A DNA stretch of 64,000 nucleotides. It comes from Thauera terpenica 58Eu (GTDB lineage: Bacteria > Pseudomonadota > Gammaproteobacteria > Burkholderiales > Rhodocyclaceae). The position numbers were made by a program, and so were the translations under genes. The notes under the pieces are model-generated. The model did not search any database and was not told the origin of the DNA. It was given only the letters and a program-made list of their open reading frames with translations. Position 1 is the stretch's first letter. Each line of letters begins with the position of its first letter. The stretch lies in NCBI RefSeq assembly GCF_000443165.1, contig NZ_ATJV01000001.1, positions 248,001-312,000 on the forward strand. The letters are read 5' to 3'. Positions 25,558-37,686 of the stretch are shown here, piece by piece.

Positions 25558-26652
25558 ATGAAAAAAACCCTGCTCGCCACCGCCGTGCTCACCCTGGGCG
25601 GCTTCTCCGGCGCCGCGCTCGCCGACCTCACGGTCGCCATCGCCGGCCCCATGACCGGCCAGTATGCCTCCGCAGGCGACCAGATCCGCCGCGGTGCGGA
25701 AATGGCCATTGCCGACATCAACGCCCGGGGCGGCGTGCTCGGCGAAAAGCTGAAGCTGGAGATAGGCGACGACGCCTGCGATCCGAAGCAGGCGGTTTCA
25801 GTGGCCAACACCATGGTCAACAAGAACATCGTGTTCATGCACGGGCACTGGTGCTCGAGCTCGACCATTCCGGCCTCGGATGTGTATGTCGAGTCCGACA
25901 TCCTCATGGCCACGGTGTCGACCAACCCGCAGGTCACCGAGCGCGGCCTGAAGAACGTGTTCCGCATCATGGGCCGTGACGACCAGCAAGGCCTGGTGGC
26001 GGGCAACTACATTGCCGACGCCTTCAAGGGCAAGAAGGTGGCGGTGGTGGACGACAAGAGCGCCTACGGCAAGGGCCTTGCCGACGAGATCGCCAAGGCG
26101 ATGGAAGCCAAGGGCGCCAAGCCCACCCTGCGTGAATCGATCACCGCGGGCGAGAAGGACTACTCGGGCATCGTCACCAAGCTCAAGCAGGCTGGCGTCG
26201 AAGTCATGGCCTATGGCGGCTATCACACCGAAGTCGCGCTCCTGCTGCGCCAGGCCAAGGCGGCCGGGCTGGAGCTGACGGTGATGGGTGGCGACACCAT
26301 GACCAACTCCGAGCTCGTCACCGCCGCCGGCGACGCCGCCGACAACGTGCTGTTCACCTTCTCGCCTGACGCGCGCAAGAACCCCGACGCCGCCCCCATC
26401 GTGGAGAAGTTCCGCGCCGCCAAGATCGAGCCCGAAGGCTATGTGCTGTATGCCTATGCTGCGATGCAGTTGTTCGAGCAGGCCGCCACCACCGCCAAGA
26501 GCACGAAATACACCGCGCTCGAGAAGGCGATGCGTGACGGCAGCTTCAAGACCGTGATCGGCGAGCTGAGCTTCGATGCCAAGGGCGACCAGAAGGCGCC
26601 GGGCTTCGTCGTATACCGCTGGCAAGGCGGCAAGTACGACTACGTCAAGTAA
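25558..26652 (+). CDS. livJ: Branched-chain amino acid-type ABC transporter substrate-binding protein
   Basis: A 364-residue periplasmic Leu/Ile/Val-type binding protein. It has a clear signal peptide (MKKTLLATAVLTLGGFSGAA, cleavage near ALA-D) and the family features VAIAGPMTGQYASAGDQIRR, CDPKQAVSVANTMVNK and HWCSSSTIPASDVY. It is first of a five-gene transporter operon and separated from livH by 201 bp that hold a strong hairpin. Substrate specificity within the Liv family (amino acids, urea, amides) cannot be read with certainty. Confidence 0.94.
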   Translation: MKKTLLATAVLTLGGFSGAALADLTVAIAGPMTGQYASAGDQIRRGAEMAIADINARGGVLGEKLKLEIGDDACDPKQAVSVANTMVNKNIVFMHGHWCSSSTIPASDVYVESDILMATVSTNPQVTERGLKNVFRIMGRDDQQGLVAGNYIADAFKGKKVAVVDDKSAYGKGLADEIAKAMEAKGAKPTLRESITAGEKDYSGIVTKLKQAGVEVMAYGGYHTEVALLLRQAKAAGLELTVMGGDTMTNSELVTAAGDAADNVLFTFSPDARKNPDAAPIVEKFRAAKIEPEGYVLYAYAAMQLFEQAATTAKSTKYTALEKAMRDGSFKTVIGELSFDAKGDQKAPGFVVYRWQGGKYDYVK

Positions 26653-26682
26653 TCACACTGCGGCTCCGCCCGCGGCCTGCAC

Positions 26683-26711
26683 GCGCCGCCTGCCCACAAG
26701 GCGGGCGGCGC
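26683..26711 (+). terminator. Strong hairpin between livJ and livH
   Basis: A 12-bp stem with one G-U, arms GCGCCGCCTGCC (26683-26694) and GGCGGGCGGCGC (26700-26711), loop CACAA, 31 nt after the livJ stop. No T tract follows. Such hairpins after the binding-protein gene usually protect or partly terminate the message, giving more binding protein than permease. Confidence 0.65.
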
Positions 26712-26853
26712 TGCCCTGACTCAAAACCGCTGGCTCATTACCGCTGACGCAATACCGCTGACCCAACAACAAGATGACGGCAAGCACACGCCCTGCACCG
26801 GCCGCGATGGCCACGCCGATGCGACGACCGACGCTGCCGCCACGGGAGACATC

Positions 26854-29955
<3,102 letters not shown>

Positions 29956-29959
<4 letters not shown>

Positions 29960-30672
29960 TGCTGTCAATGGAGGGCGTACACGCCCATTACGGCCACATC
30001 CATGCGCTGCGCGGCATTGACGTCGAGGTGCAGGTGGGCGAGATCGTCACCCTGATCGGCGCCAACGGCGCAGGCAAGTCGACGCTGATGATGAGCCTGT
30101 TCGGCAGCCCCAAGGCCACGGCCGGGCGCATCGTGTTCGACGGCGAGGACATCACCCGCGTGCCCACGCACGAGATCGCCCGCCGCGGCATTGCGCTGGT
30201 GCCCGAGGGGCGGCACATCTTTCCGCGCATGACGGTGATCGAGAACCTGCAATTGGGCACCGTCCATGCCGACGCGGCCAACTACGAGGCCGACATCGCG
30301 CGCATGTTCGCGATGTTCCCCATTCTCGAAGAGCGCCAGGCACAACGTGCCGGCACCCTTTCGGGTGGCGAGCAGCAGATGCTGGCCATCGGCCGCGCGC
30401 TCATGAGCCGACCCAAGCTGCTGCTGCTCGACGAGCCCTCGCTGGGCCTGGCGCCGATCTACATCCGCCGCATCTTCCAGATCGTGAAGGAACTCAATCG
30501 CAACCACGGCATGACCATCCTGCTGGTGGAGCAGAATGCCAACCAGGCGCTGCGCGTGGCCGACCGCGGCTATGTGCTGCAACACGGCGAGATCACCCTC
30601 GCCGGCACCGGCGCAGAACTGCTGGCCAGCCCGGAAGTGCGGGCAGCCTATCTCGAAGGCGGACACGCCTGA
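29956..30672 (+). CDS. livF: ABC transporter ATP-binding protein LivF
   Basis: The 238-residue second ATPase of the transporter. The motifs are Walker A GANGAGKST, GRHIFPRMTVIENL after the Q-loop, signature LSGGEQQMLAIGRALM, Walker B LLLLDEPSLGL and switch His replaced by Gln in LLVEQNANQA, as is normal for LivF. It is the last gene of the liv operon. Confidence 0.95.
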
Positions 30673-30732
30673 ACGCAACACGTGATCACCGCCCCCGGGC
30701 GCTGAACCTGAAACCCCCACCCGCCTTTGTCC

Positions 30733-31656
30733 ATGCCCTCCTCCCCTCCGTCCGCTCGCGGCGCGCTCACATCGGCGCGCTGGTTCCCCTTCGTCATCCT
30801 CGGCATCGGCCTCACCGCCATCTCCTTTGGCGCCATCCTCGCCCGCATCGCCCAGGCTGAAGGCGTCAGCTCGCTCGCGGTGGCAAGCTGGCGGCTGGGC
30901 TTCGCCGCCCTCATCATCACCCCGGTGGCGCTGCTGCAGTCGCGCCACGAGCTGACCCGGCTCACGCGTCGACAGCTGGTGATGGCACTCACGGCGGGCT
31001 TTTTCCTGGCGCTGCACTTCGCGACCTGGATCACTTCGCTCGAATACACCTCGGTGGCCTCGAGCACCGCACTGATGACGACCAACCCGTTGTGGATCGG
31101 GCTGGCCTCGTTCTTCATCTATCGCGAGACGCCCTCGCGCATGATGGTCGGTGGCATCGCCCTGTCCTTCACCGGCAGCCTGCTCATCTTCTGGAGCGAC
31201 AGCCAGAGCGCGGGTGCGAGCGCGAACGCATTGCTTGGCAACCTGCTGGCGCTGGTGGGTAGCTGGTGCTTTTCTGCCTACCTCCTCATCGGCCGCCGCC
31301 TGCGCGCGGGGCTGGGGCTGCCGGCTTACATCTGGCTGGCGTATGGCGCGGCGGCGCTGTTCCTGTTTGCCGCCAGCAGCGCCGGCGGGGTGGAGCTGTT
31401 TGCGCTCTCGGGCACGGCCTGGCTGGTACTGGTGGCGATGGCGCTGGGGCCGCAGCTGCTCGGGCACAGCACCTACAACTGGGCGCTGCGCTATGTGTCG
31501 GCGACCTTCATCGCGGTGGTGACGCTGGGCGAGCCGGTGGGCAGCGCGCTGCTGGCCTTCATCATCTTCAATGAGGGCTTCGCGCCCCTGCAGTTTGTCG
31601 GCTTCAGCCTGCTGCTGGTGGGCATCTATTTCGCGGCCAAGGGTGAAAAGACCTGA
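30733..31656 (+). CDS. DMT-superfamily (EamA) transporter
   Basis: A 307-residue integral membrane protein with ten hydrophobic helices arranged as two EamA repeats. Landmarks include SWRLGFAALIITPVALL, EYTSVASSTALMTTNPLWIG and SATFIAVVTLGEPVGSALLA. EamA proteins export or import metabolites and amino acids; no substrate can be assigned. ATG 30733 is used; a TTG two codons earlier is also possible and neither has a good ribosome site. It lies 60 bp after livF and could be cotranscribed with it. Confidence 0.88.
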   Translation: MPSSPPSARGALTSARWFPFVILGIGLTAISFGAILARIAQAEGVSSLAVASWRLGFAALIITPVALLQSRHELTRLTRRQLVMALTAGFFLALHFATWITSLEYTSVASSTALMTTNPLWIGLASFFIYRETPSRMMVGGIALSFTGSLLIFWSDSQSAGASANALLGNLLALVGSWCFSAYLLIGRRLRAGLGLPAYIWLAYGAAALFLFAASSAGGVELFALSGTAWLVLVAMALGPQLLGHSTYNWALRYVSATFIAVVTLGEPVGSALLAFIIFNEGFAPLQFVGFSLLLVGIYFAAKGEKT

Positions 31657-31758
31657 GCCCCGGCGCCCTCGCCATGCCCTGAGGATGGCAGCAGGCGTTT
31701 TCATCCCCCCTGATGGCTATACTTTGGCCCATCACCGCAACCCGAGGCGAGGCAGACA

Positions 31759-32733
31759 ATGAATATCAAGACCATGATGGCGTTCGTGGGCATCGTGCTG
31801 ATGGGGCTGGTGCAGGCGGGCCCAGCGCACGCAGCGCCTGCAGGGACTGATATCGAACTGACGCCGGTGAAGCTGTCCGAACACGCATGGTATTTCCACG
31901 GCGAATCCGGCATGGCCTCCGCCGCCAACAAGGGCTACATGTCCAACGCCGGCTTCGTCGTCACCAAGGACGAAGTCGTCGTCTTCGACGCGCTCGGCAG
32001 CCCCGCGCTCGGCGAAGCCATGATCGCGGCCATTGGGCGGATCACCCCGCTACCGATCAAGCTGGTCGTGGTCAGTCACTATCATGCCGACCACTTCTAT
32101 GGCCTGCAGGCCTTCAAGGCGCTCGGCGCCGAGGTGTGGGCACACGAGCGCGCAACGCATTACCTCAACTCGCCGGTGGCCACTGAGCGCCTCGCGATCC
32201 GTCAGCAGGACTTGTATCCGTGGGTCAATGAGTCCACACGCATGATCGCGCCCGACAAACTGCTCAGCGGCGGCATGAAGTTCAGCCGTGGCGGCGTCGA
32301 TTTTGAAATCATCGATGCGCATGGCTCGCACGCCGACGATGACATCATGCTCATGGTCAGGCCAGACGGTGTGCTGTTTGCCGGCGACCTGTTCTTCTCC
32401 GGGCGCGTGCCCTTCGTGGGCGACGCCAACAGCGCGCAATGGCTGCTGGCGCTGGACAAGATGCTCGACTCAAAGCCCGCCATCGTCGTGCCCGGCCACG
32501 GCACTGCCTCGAGCGACCCCCGCCCCGGCATGGAAATGACCAAGGAGTATCTGCGCTACCTGCGTGCCGAGATGGGACGTGCGGTGGCCGACATGCAGAC
32601 CTTCGATGAAGCCTACGAGGGCACCGACTGGTCACGCTACCAGGACATGCCTGCTTTCGAGGCCGCCAACCGCATCAACGCCTATGGCGTGTTTCTCGAC
32701 ATGGAAGCCGCGGCGCTGAAGGGCAGGAAATAG
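31759..32733 (+). CDS. Periplasmic MBL-fold metallo-hydrolase
   Basis: A 324-residue protein with a signal peptide (cleavage near AHA-AP) and a metallo-beta-lactamase fold. The metal-binding motif SHYHADH lies at about residue 105, followed by ADDDIMLMV, LFAGDLFFSGRVPF and VVPGHGTASSD. All metal ligands (His, His, Asp, His, Asp, His) appear present. It resembles SoxH-like and quinoprotein-associated hydrolases, but no sox or PQQ genes adjoin it. It is not a typical antibiotic beta-lactamase. The ATG follows AGGCAGACA. Confidence 0.88.
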   Translation: MNIKTMMAFVGIVLMGLVQAGPAHAAPAGTDIELTPVKLSEHAWYFHGESGMASAANKGYMSNAGFVVTKDEVVVFDALGSPALGEAMIAAIGRITPLPIKLVVVSHYHADHFYGLQAFKALGAEVWAHERATHYLNSPVATERLAIRQQDLYPWVNESTRMIAPDKLLSGGMKFSRGGVDFEIIDAHGSHADDDIMLMVRPDGVLFAGDLFFSGRVPFVGDANSAQWLLALDKMLDSKPAIVVPGHGTASSDPRPGMEMTKEYLRYLRAEMGRAVADMQTFDEAYEGTDWSRYQDMPAFEAANRINAYGVFLDMEAAALKGRK

Positions 32734-32853
32734 GCCCGGCACCTGCTTCACCAGCGCCTCACAGGCGACATTGCACAATGGCAAGCACTGGCTATCGTTG
32801 AAACAGAAGACAGGAACAGCGACGCTGGCCAGTCTCGTCAGGGAGAGCACGCC

Positions 32854-33048
32854 ATGAACAAGCCCTACATCAAGACCCAGCGCCTGGCGGCCTTGTTTGC
32901 GCTCGGCGCCGTGCTGTTCAATTACCCGCTGCTGGCCCTGTTCAACCGCGCGGTGATGGTTGCGGGCGTGCCCCTGCTCTATCTCTATGTGTTCCTGGCA
33001 TGGGCGCTGCTGATCACACTGCTGGCGCTCGTGGTCGAGAAGAAATAG
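32854..33048 (+). CDS. Small two-helix membrane protein partnered with the SLC5 receptor
   Basis: 64 residues with two transmembrane helices, AALFALGAVLFNYPLLALF and VPLLYLYVFLAWALLITLLA, and a short basic end (VVEKK). Small proteins of this type commonly precede SLC5-domain symporters and SLC5-fused sensors, and this one ends 53 bp before such a gene. The ATG follows GGGAGAG. A role as an accessory subunit of the downstream receptor is inferred from position and size. Confidence 0.85.
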   Translation: MNKPYIKTQRLAALFALGAVLFNYPLLALFNRAVMVAGVPLLYLYVFLAWALLITLLALVVEKK

Positions 33049-33101
33049 TGGCCCCGCCGCGCAAGCCCTCGCCCTGCGCTGCCCGCACGGAGGACTGAAC
33101 C

Positions 33102-36100
33102 TTGCCGGCGTGGATCATCGCTCTGCTGGTCGCGTCCTATCTTGGACTGCTCTTTGTCATCGCCTACTACGGTGACAAGCGCGCCGACGCCGGACGCAGC
33201 CTGATCGCCAACCCCTACGTCTACGCCCTCTCGCTCGGTGTCTACACCACGGCGTGGACCTTCTATGGCAGCGTCGGGCGTGCCGCCGCCAGCGGGATCG
33301 GGTTTCTGCCCGTGTATATCGGCACGACGGTGATGGTCGCCCTGTGGTGGACGGTGCTGCGCAAGATCATCCGCATCGCCAAACAGAACCGCATCACCTC
33401 GCTGGCCGACTTCATCTCCTCACGCTACGGCAAGAGCGCGGCCCTGGCCGGGCTGGTGACGGTGATCGCGGTGCTCGGTGTCACCCCCTATATTTCGCTG
33501 CAGCTCAAGGCCATCTCCACCACCTTCAACGTGCTGCGCGGCTACCCGGAGATACTGTCGCTCGCACACCATGGAGCGGACAGCATCTGGAGCGACACCG
33601 CGTTTTACGTCGCGCTCGCCCTGGCGGCCTTCACCATCGCCTTCGGCACCCGCAAACTCGACGCCGCCGAGCGTCACGAGGGCATGGTCGCGGCGATCGC
33701 CTTCGAGGCCCTGCTCAAGCTGCTGGCCTTTCTCGCCGTCGGCGCCTTCGTCACCTGGGGCATGTTCGGCGGCATCAGCGACATCTTCGCGCGTGCGGCG
33801 CAGCACCCCCGACTCGCCGACACCTTCGTCATCGGCGGCGGCTCGACCGACATCTATGAAAGCTGGGCCTCGCTGTTTTCGCTGTCCTTCGTGAGCATGC
33901 TGGCGGTGATGTTCCTGCCACGCCAGTTCCAGGTGGCCGTGGTCGAGAACGTGGACGAGGCGCACCTGAACAAGGCGATCTGGTTGTTTCCGCTGTATCT
34001 CTTCCTGTTCGCCCTCTTCGTGCTGCCGATCATGTTCGGCGGCATGCTGCTCTTCCCCGATGGCAGCGTGGATCCGGACACCTTCGTCCTCATCCTGCCC
34101 CTGCTCGCGCAGCAGGATGCCCTCGCCCTGCTGGTCTTCCTCGGCGGCTTCTCCGCCGCCACCGGCATGGTGATCGTCGAGTCCATCGCCCTGTCGACCA
34201 TGGTCTGCAACGACCTCGTCATGCCGGTCCTGTTTTGCATCAAGGCCTTGCGCCTGTCCGAGCGCGCCGATCTGTCCGCGCTCCTGCTCGCCATTCGCCG
34301 CATCACCATCGTGTTCGGCATGTTGCTTGCCTATACGTATTACCGGGTGGCGGGCGAGGCCTACGCGCTGGTGGCGATCGGCCTCATCTCATTTGCCGCC
34401 GTGGCCCAGTTCGCGCCTGCAATCTTCGGCGGCATCTACTGGAAAGGCGGCACCCGCTGCGGCGCGCTGGCCGGGCTTGGCGCCGGCTTCGCGGTCTGGT
34501 TCTATACCCTGCTGCTGCCGTCTCTGGCGCGTTCGGGCTGGCTGCCGATGGATCTGCTCGAGCACGGGCCGTGGGGTATCGAACTGCTGCGCCCGCTCGC
34601 CCTCTTCGGTCTGGAAGGCCTGGACGAAATCAGCCACACCATGCTGTGGAGCATGTTCGCCAACATCGGCCTGTACGTGACGGTGTCCATCCTCACCGAG
34701 CAGAGCACCCTCGAGCACACGCAGGCGCTGCGCTTCGTCGATGTCTTCGCGGACGATCACGGCGCCGAACGGAGCTGGCGTGCGAGCGGCTCACTGCCGG
34801 ATCTGCAGGCGCTGATGACACGCTTTCTCGGCGCCAGGAACGCCGAACAGGCGTTTGCGGACTATGCCAAGCGCAACGACCTGGAGAACTTGCAGGCGAT
34901 CGACGCCAAGCTCGCGCATTACTGCGAGGCCCAGCTGGCCGGCGTCATCGGCGCCGCCTCGGCGCGCGTCATGCTCGCATCGGTGGTCGAGGAAGAGCTG
35001 TTGCGCGACAGTCTCACCGGCCTCCCCAACCGCACCCTGCTGCTGACCCGGCTCGCCGATGCCCTGAAGCACAGCCAGGACGAAGAGGCCGGGCGCCGCT
35101 TCGCCCTGCTGCTGCTCACCCTCGACCGCTTTCACCTCATCACCGACAGCCTGGGCGCAACCGTTGGCGACCAGCTCCTGACCGCCGTCGCACAACGCCT
35201 CGCGAGCCGCCTGGGCCCGGGTGACACGCTCGCCCGCGTTGGCGGCGAGAGCTTCGCCGTCCTCCTCGATGCCGCCCAGGATGCCGACGAAGCGGCGCGT
35301 TTCGCCGACAAGCTGCAGGCGGTGCTGGCAGCCGGCTTCAACGTCGACGGCCACCAGCTGTTCACCACCGCCAGCGTCGGCATCGCCCTCGGCCGCCCGG
35401 AAGACTACGCCGAGCCCGGCGACATCCTGCGTGACGCCGAAACCGTGACCCATGACGCCATGCGCCGCGGCGGCGAGCGCTACGCGGTGTTCGACGCCAG
35501 CATGCGCGAGCGCGTCGTCGCCCAGCTCGAAATGGAAACCAAACTGCGCCAGGCCATCGGTGACGGTGAAAGTTTCCGCGTCTATTACCAGCCCGTCGTC
35601 TCCCTGGAAACCGGGCTCCTGTCCGGCTTCGAGGCCCTGGTGCGCATGCGTCGCCCCGACGGCAGCATGGTGCCACCGATAGACTTCATCCCCCTCGCCG
35701 AGCAGACCGGGCTCATCGTTGGCATCGGCAGCTGGGTGCTGACCGAGGCCTGCCGGCAGATGCGGGCCTGGCAGCAGCGCTACCCCGATCACCCGCCGCT
35801 GCAGATCAGCGTGAACCTCGCCGGGCGCCAGTTCACCGAGCCCGACCTGGTCGAGCAGATCGCGGCCGTGCTGGCAGAAACCGGCCTCGACACCGCGAGC
35901 CTCAAGCTCGAAGTCACCGAGACCGTGCTGATGGAACACGTCGATGCGGCCACGGTGGTGTTGGAGAAGCTCAACACCATGGGAATCAGGCTGCTGATGG
36001 ACGACTTCGGCACCGGCTATTCCTCGCTCTCCTACCTGCACCGCTTCCCGATCAAGACGCTGAAGATCGACGGCTCCTTCGTCTGCCGCATGGACGTCGA

Positions 36101-36305
36101 CCGCAAGAACGCCGACATCATCCAGACCATCGTCACCCTGGCCCACACCCTGAACATGGACATCATCGCCGAAGGCGTCGAAAACGCCCGCCAGCTCGAG
36201 CTGCTGCGCGCGCTGAAGGTGGAATATGGACAGGGCTACCACTTCGGCAAACCGCTGGATGCGGAGGCGGCCGAGGCGATGATTGCGGCGCGGCCGGTGT
36301 GGTAG
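33102..36305 (+). CDS. SLC5-STAC receptor fused to degenerate GGDEF and EAL domains
   Basis: A 1067-residue membrane protein. Residues 1-540 are an SLC5/SSS transporter-like domain of about 13 helices (SLGVYTTAWTFYGSVGRAA, ITSLADFISSRYGKS). Residues about 560-640 match the STAC helical linker (LPDLQALMTRFLG, GVIGAASARVMLAS). A GGDEF domain follows, with its signature changed to GGESF at 714-718 and no RxxD inhibitory site, so cyclase activity is unlikely. The C-terminal EAL domain has EAL at 844-846, NLAGRQF, DDFGTGYSSL, KIDGSF, IIAEGVE and GQGYHFGKPL, all consistent with an active c-di-GMP phosphodiesterase. The TTG start at 33102 has GGAGGA upstream. CbrA-type proteins use the same front end with a kinase; here the output is c-di-GMP turnover. 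The substrate sensed or carried is unknown. Confidence 0.93.
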   Translation: MPAWIIALLVASYLGLLFVIAYYGDKRADAGRSLIANPYVYALSLGVYTTAWTFYGSVGRAAASGIGFLPVYIGTTVMVALWWTVLRKIIRIAKQNRITSLADFISSRYGKSAALAGLVTVIAVLGVTPYISLQLKAISTTFNVLRGYPEILSLAHHGADSIWSDTAFYVALALAAFTIAFGTRKLDAAERHEGMVAAIAFEALLKLLAFLAVGAFVTWGMFGGISDIFARAAQHPRLADTFVIGGGSTDIYESWASLFSLSFVSMLAVMFLPRQFQVAVVENVDEAHLNKAIWLFPLYLFLFALFVLPIMFGGMLLFPDGSVDPDTFVLILPLLAQQDALALLVFLGGFSAATGMVIVESIALSTMVCNDLVMPVLFCIKALRLSERADLSALLLAIRRITIVFGMLLAYTYYRVAGEAYALVAIGLISFAAVAQFAPAIFGGIYWKGGTRCGALAGLGAGFAVWFYTLLLPSLARSGWLPMDLLEHGPWGIELLRPLALFGLEGLDEISHTMLWSMFANIGLYVTVSILTEQSTLEHTQALRFVDVFADDHGAERSWRASGSLPDLQALMTRFLGARNAEQAFADYAKRNDLENLQAIDAKLAHYCEAQLAGVIGAASARVMLASVVEEELLRDSLTGLPNRTLLLTRLADALKHSQDEEAGRRFALLLLTLDRFHLITDSLGATVGDQLLTAVAQRLASRLGPGDTLARVGGESFAVLLDAAQDADEAARFADKLQAVLAAGFNVDGHQLFTTASVGIALGRPEDYAEPGDILRDAETVTHDAMRRGGERYAVFDASMRERVVAQLEMETKLRQAIGDGESFRVYYQPVVSLETGLLSGFEALVRMRRPDGSMVPPIDFIPLAEQTGLIVGIGSWVLTEACRQMRAWQQRYPDHPPLQISVNLAGRQFTEPDLVEQIAAVLAETGLDTASLKLEVTETVLMEHVDAATVVLEKLNTMGIRLLMDDFGTGYSSLSYLHRFPIKTLKIDGSFVCRMDVDRKNADIIQTIVTLAHTLNMDIIAEGVENARQLELLRALKVEYGQGYHFGKPLDAEAAEAMIAARPVW

Positions 36306-36361
36306 GGGGTAAGCACGCGCCAGCGCCTGTACCGGCGCGCCTCGCCCGAGGGCGAGTTGCC

Positions 36362-36670
36362 TTATCCGGCAGAATCCCGCTCGGAGTAGCCAGCCTCGCG
36401 CCGGCTGCGGATCGCCAGCACGAACACCGTATCAATCTCGTGGACATAGCGATACAAGGCCACATACCCATGTGAACGACGGCCGATCACCAGTTCGCGT
36501 TTGCTATTCGCCACCGGACGACCGATCAACGGGTTCTGCTCCAGAATTTCAACGGCAGCAATGATTTCGCCAAGGCGCTGACCAGGATTTTCTACCTCAT
36601 GGCGGGCCAGGTGGTCGAGAATGCGATCGAAATCCTCCACAAACGCCGGTGCCAACTCGATGCGAGTCAC
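36362..36670 (-). CDS. RelE/ParE-family toxin
   Basis: A 102-residue toxin with the ParE/RelE core: VEDFDRILDHLARHEVENP, NPLIGRPVANSKRELVIG and YVALYRYVHEIDTVFVLAIR. ParE members poison gyrase, RelE members cut mRNA; the sequence is closer to ParE. Its start is 2 nt after the antitoxin stop, so they form a tight antitoxin-toxin operon. The C-terminus (SRREAGYSERDSAG) replaces the commoner ending with Tyr or Phe. Confidence 0.88.
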   Translation of the reverse strand: MTRIELAPAFVEDFDRILDHLARHEVENPGQRLGEIIAAVEILEQNPLIGRPVANSKRELVIGRRSHGYVALYRYVHEIDTVFVLAIRSRREAGYSERDSAG

Positions 36671-36672
36671 CT

Positions 36673-36939
36673 TCAGTCAGCCAGCTTGCGCCCAACGGGG
36701 CGCTTCACGGCCTTGCCGTCGATGCGCGCTTCCAGATAAGCGCGCATGTCCTGCCACGGAATGGTTTTACCGGTGGCTGCATGCTGAGCATAACGAGCCT
36801 CCGCTACCGCATCGAAATCAGCACGACGCTCCGCTTGCTCCGCTTTCTCGGCGATCGCTTCGAGAATGAAAGCATGAGCCGTCGTTCCAGCGCCGCCGCT
36901 TGCGCTGTGCCGGCGCAGTTGGCGTTGTTGTAGTGGCAT
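36673..36939 (-). CDS. CopG/ParD-like antitoxin with degenerate N-terminus
   Basis: An 88-residue protein preceding the toxin. The body is typical of antitoxins in this family (GTTAHAFILEAIAEKAEQAE, then a toxin-binding tail with TIPWQDMRAYLEARIDG). The N-terminal 20 residues read MPLQQRQLRRHSASGGAGTT and lack the TTIRLP beta-strand normally used for ribbon-helix-helix DNA contact. A small deletion or frameshift near the 5' end is possible. If so, the pair might be poorly autoregulated. Confidence 0.8.
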   Translation of the reverse strand: MPLQQRQLRRHSASGGAGTTAHAFILEAIAEKAEQAERRADFDAVAEARYAQHAATGKTIPWQDMRAYLEARIDGKAVKRPVGRKLAD

Positions 36940-37054
36940 TTTTGAAAGTGCGTCCTGACAACAACAATCACTTGCGTGAACAACCGTCGAGCTTGAAGGC
37001 TTGCGCTCGCCTTTGCGGATTCGATTCGCGGCGTGCGCAACGCTCAGTCGGCAG

Positions 37055-37651
37055 TCAGCGGCGGCGGCGCAGGCCGGCCAAGCCAGCCAGAGCGAGACCC
37101 ATCAGTGCAAGTGAACCCGGCTCGGGCACGCTCTGCCCAGGCTGCCCGCTGTACTCCACCAGATAGCCGTTGAGCTGATTGGGATTGCCAGGGCCACCGT
37201 GGTCGTTCCACCTGCCGGCCGACCATGCGTACTGCAGGTAGTCTTCCCCGCCACAGCAGTTGTTCGGTTCGCCCGGAGCCCAGTTGGTGTAACCGATATT
37301 GACGCCGCCCTGGCGGAATATCTGGCCCGCTTCCGGACCGTCCATCCACTTCCAGATGCCTTCATCGGCCTCGCTGGTCGGATCCCACTCATCCGAACCG
37401 CCGATCCAGGCCAGTCCGAACGATTGCATCTGCAGGAAAGCCTGCTCCTCGGCGCTGGTGATGGTTGCCAGATAGCCGTTAAGGCCGCTGTAGGTACTGG
37501 CCAGCGCATTGGCGCGCGCAGTCGTCCAGTTGACGTCGACCTGGACGAACTCGTACCAGTGCCCATTGGCCCCCGACCCGGTGGACCACTGCACAGGCGC
37601 AGCGCTGACCGCCGACGACACGAACAAAGCCAGAAGTGCGAGCTTTTTCAT
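37055..37651 (-). CDS. PEP-CTERM protein with C-type lectin domain
   Basis: A secreted protein of 198 residues with an N-terminal signal peptide (MKKLALLALFVSSAVSA) and a C-type lectin fold (WYEFVQVDVNWTTARANALA, WIGGSDEW, GIWKWMDG, NWAPGEPNNCCGGEDYLQ). The C-terminal sorting signal is VPEPGSLALMGLALAGLAG followed by RRRR. The sorting signal directs it to an exosortase for export to the cell surface or matrix; exosortase is not in the window. ATG 37651 starts the signal peptide; a GTG at 37663 is an alternative. A sigma-54 promoter lies upstream (37687-37705). Confidence 0.92.
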   Translation of the reverse strand: MKKLALLALFVSSAVSAAPVQWSTGSGANGHWYEFVQVDVNWTTARANALASTYSGLNGYLATITSAEEQAFLQMQSFGLAWIGGSDEWDPTSEADEGIWKWMDGPEAGQIFRQGGVNIGYTNWAPGEPNNCCGGEDYLQYAWSAGRWNDHGGPGNPNQLNGYLVEYSGQPGQSVPEPGSLALMGLALAGLAGLRRRR

Positions 37652-37686
37652 TTCCTTCACCACTCATCAGTTACGTTGCCTCGTCC

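Noticed and set aside
34791-36242. A 483-codon frame antisense to the GGDEF-EAL part
   Set aside because: The plus strand carries complete GGDEF-EAL motifs; the antisense frame shows no known fold.
36341-36356. CTCGCC/GGCGAG hairpin after the SLC5-EAL gene as a terminator
   Set aside because: Only 6 bp and no T tract; too weak to annotate as a terminator.
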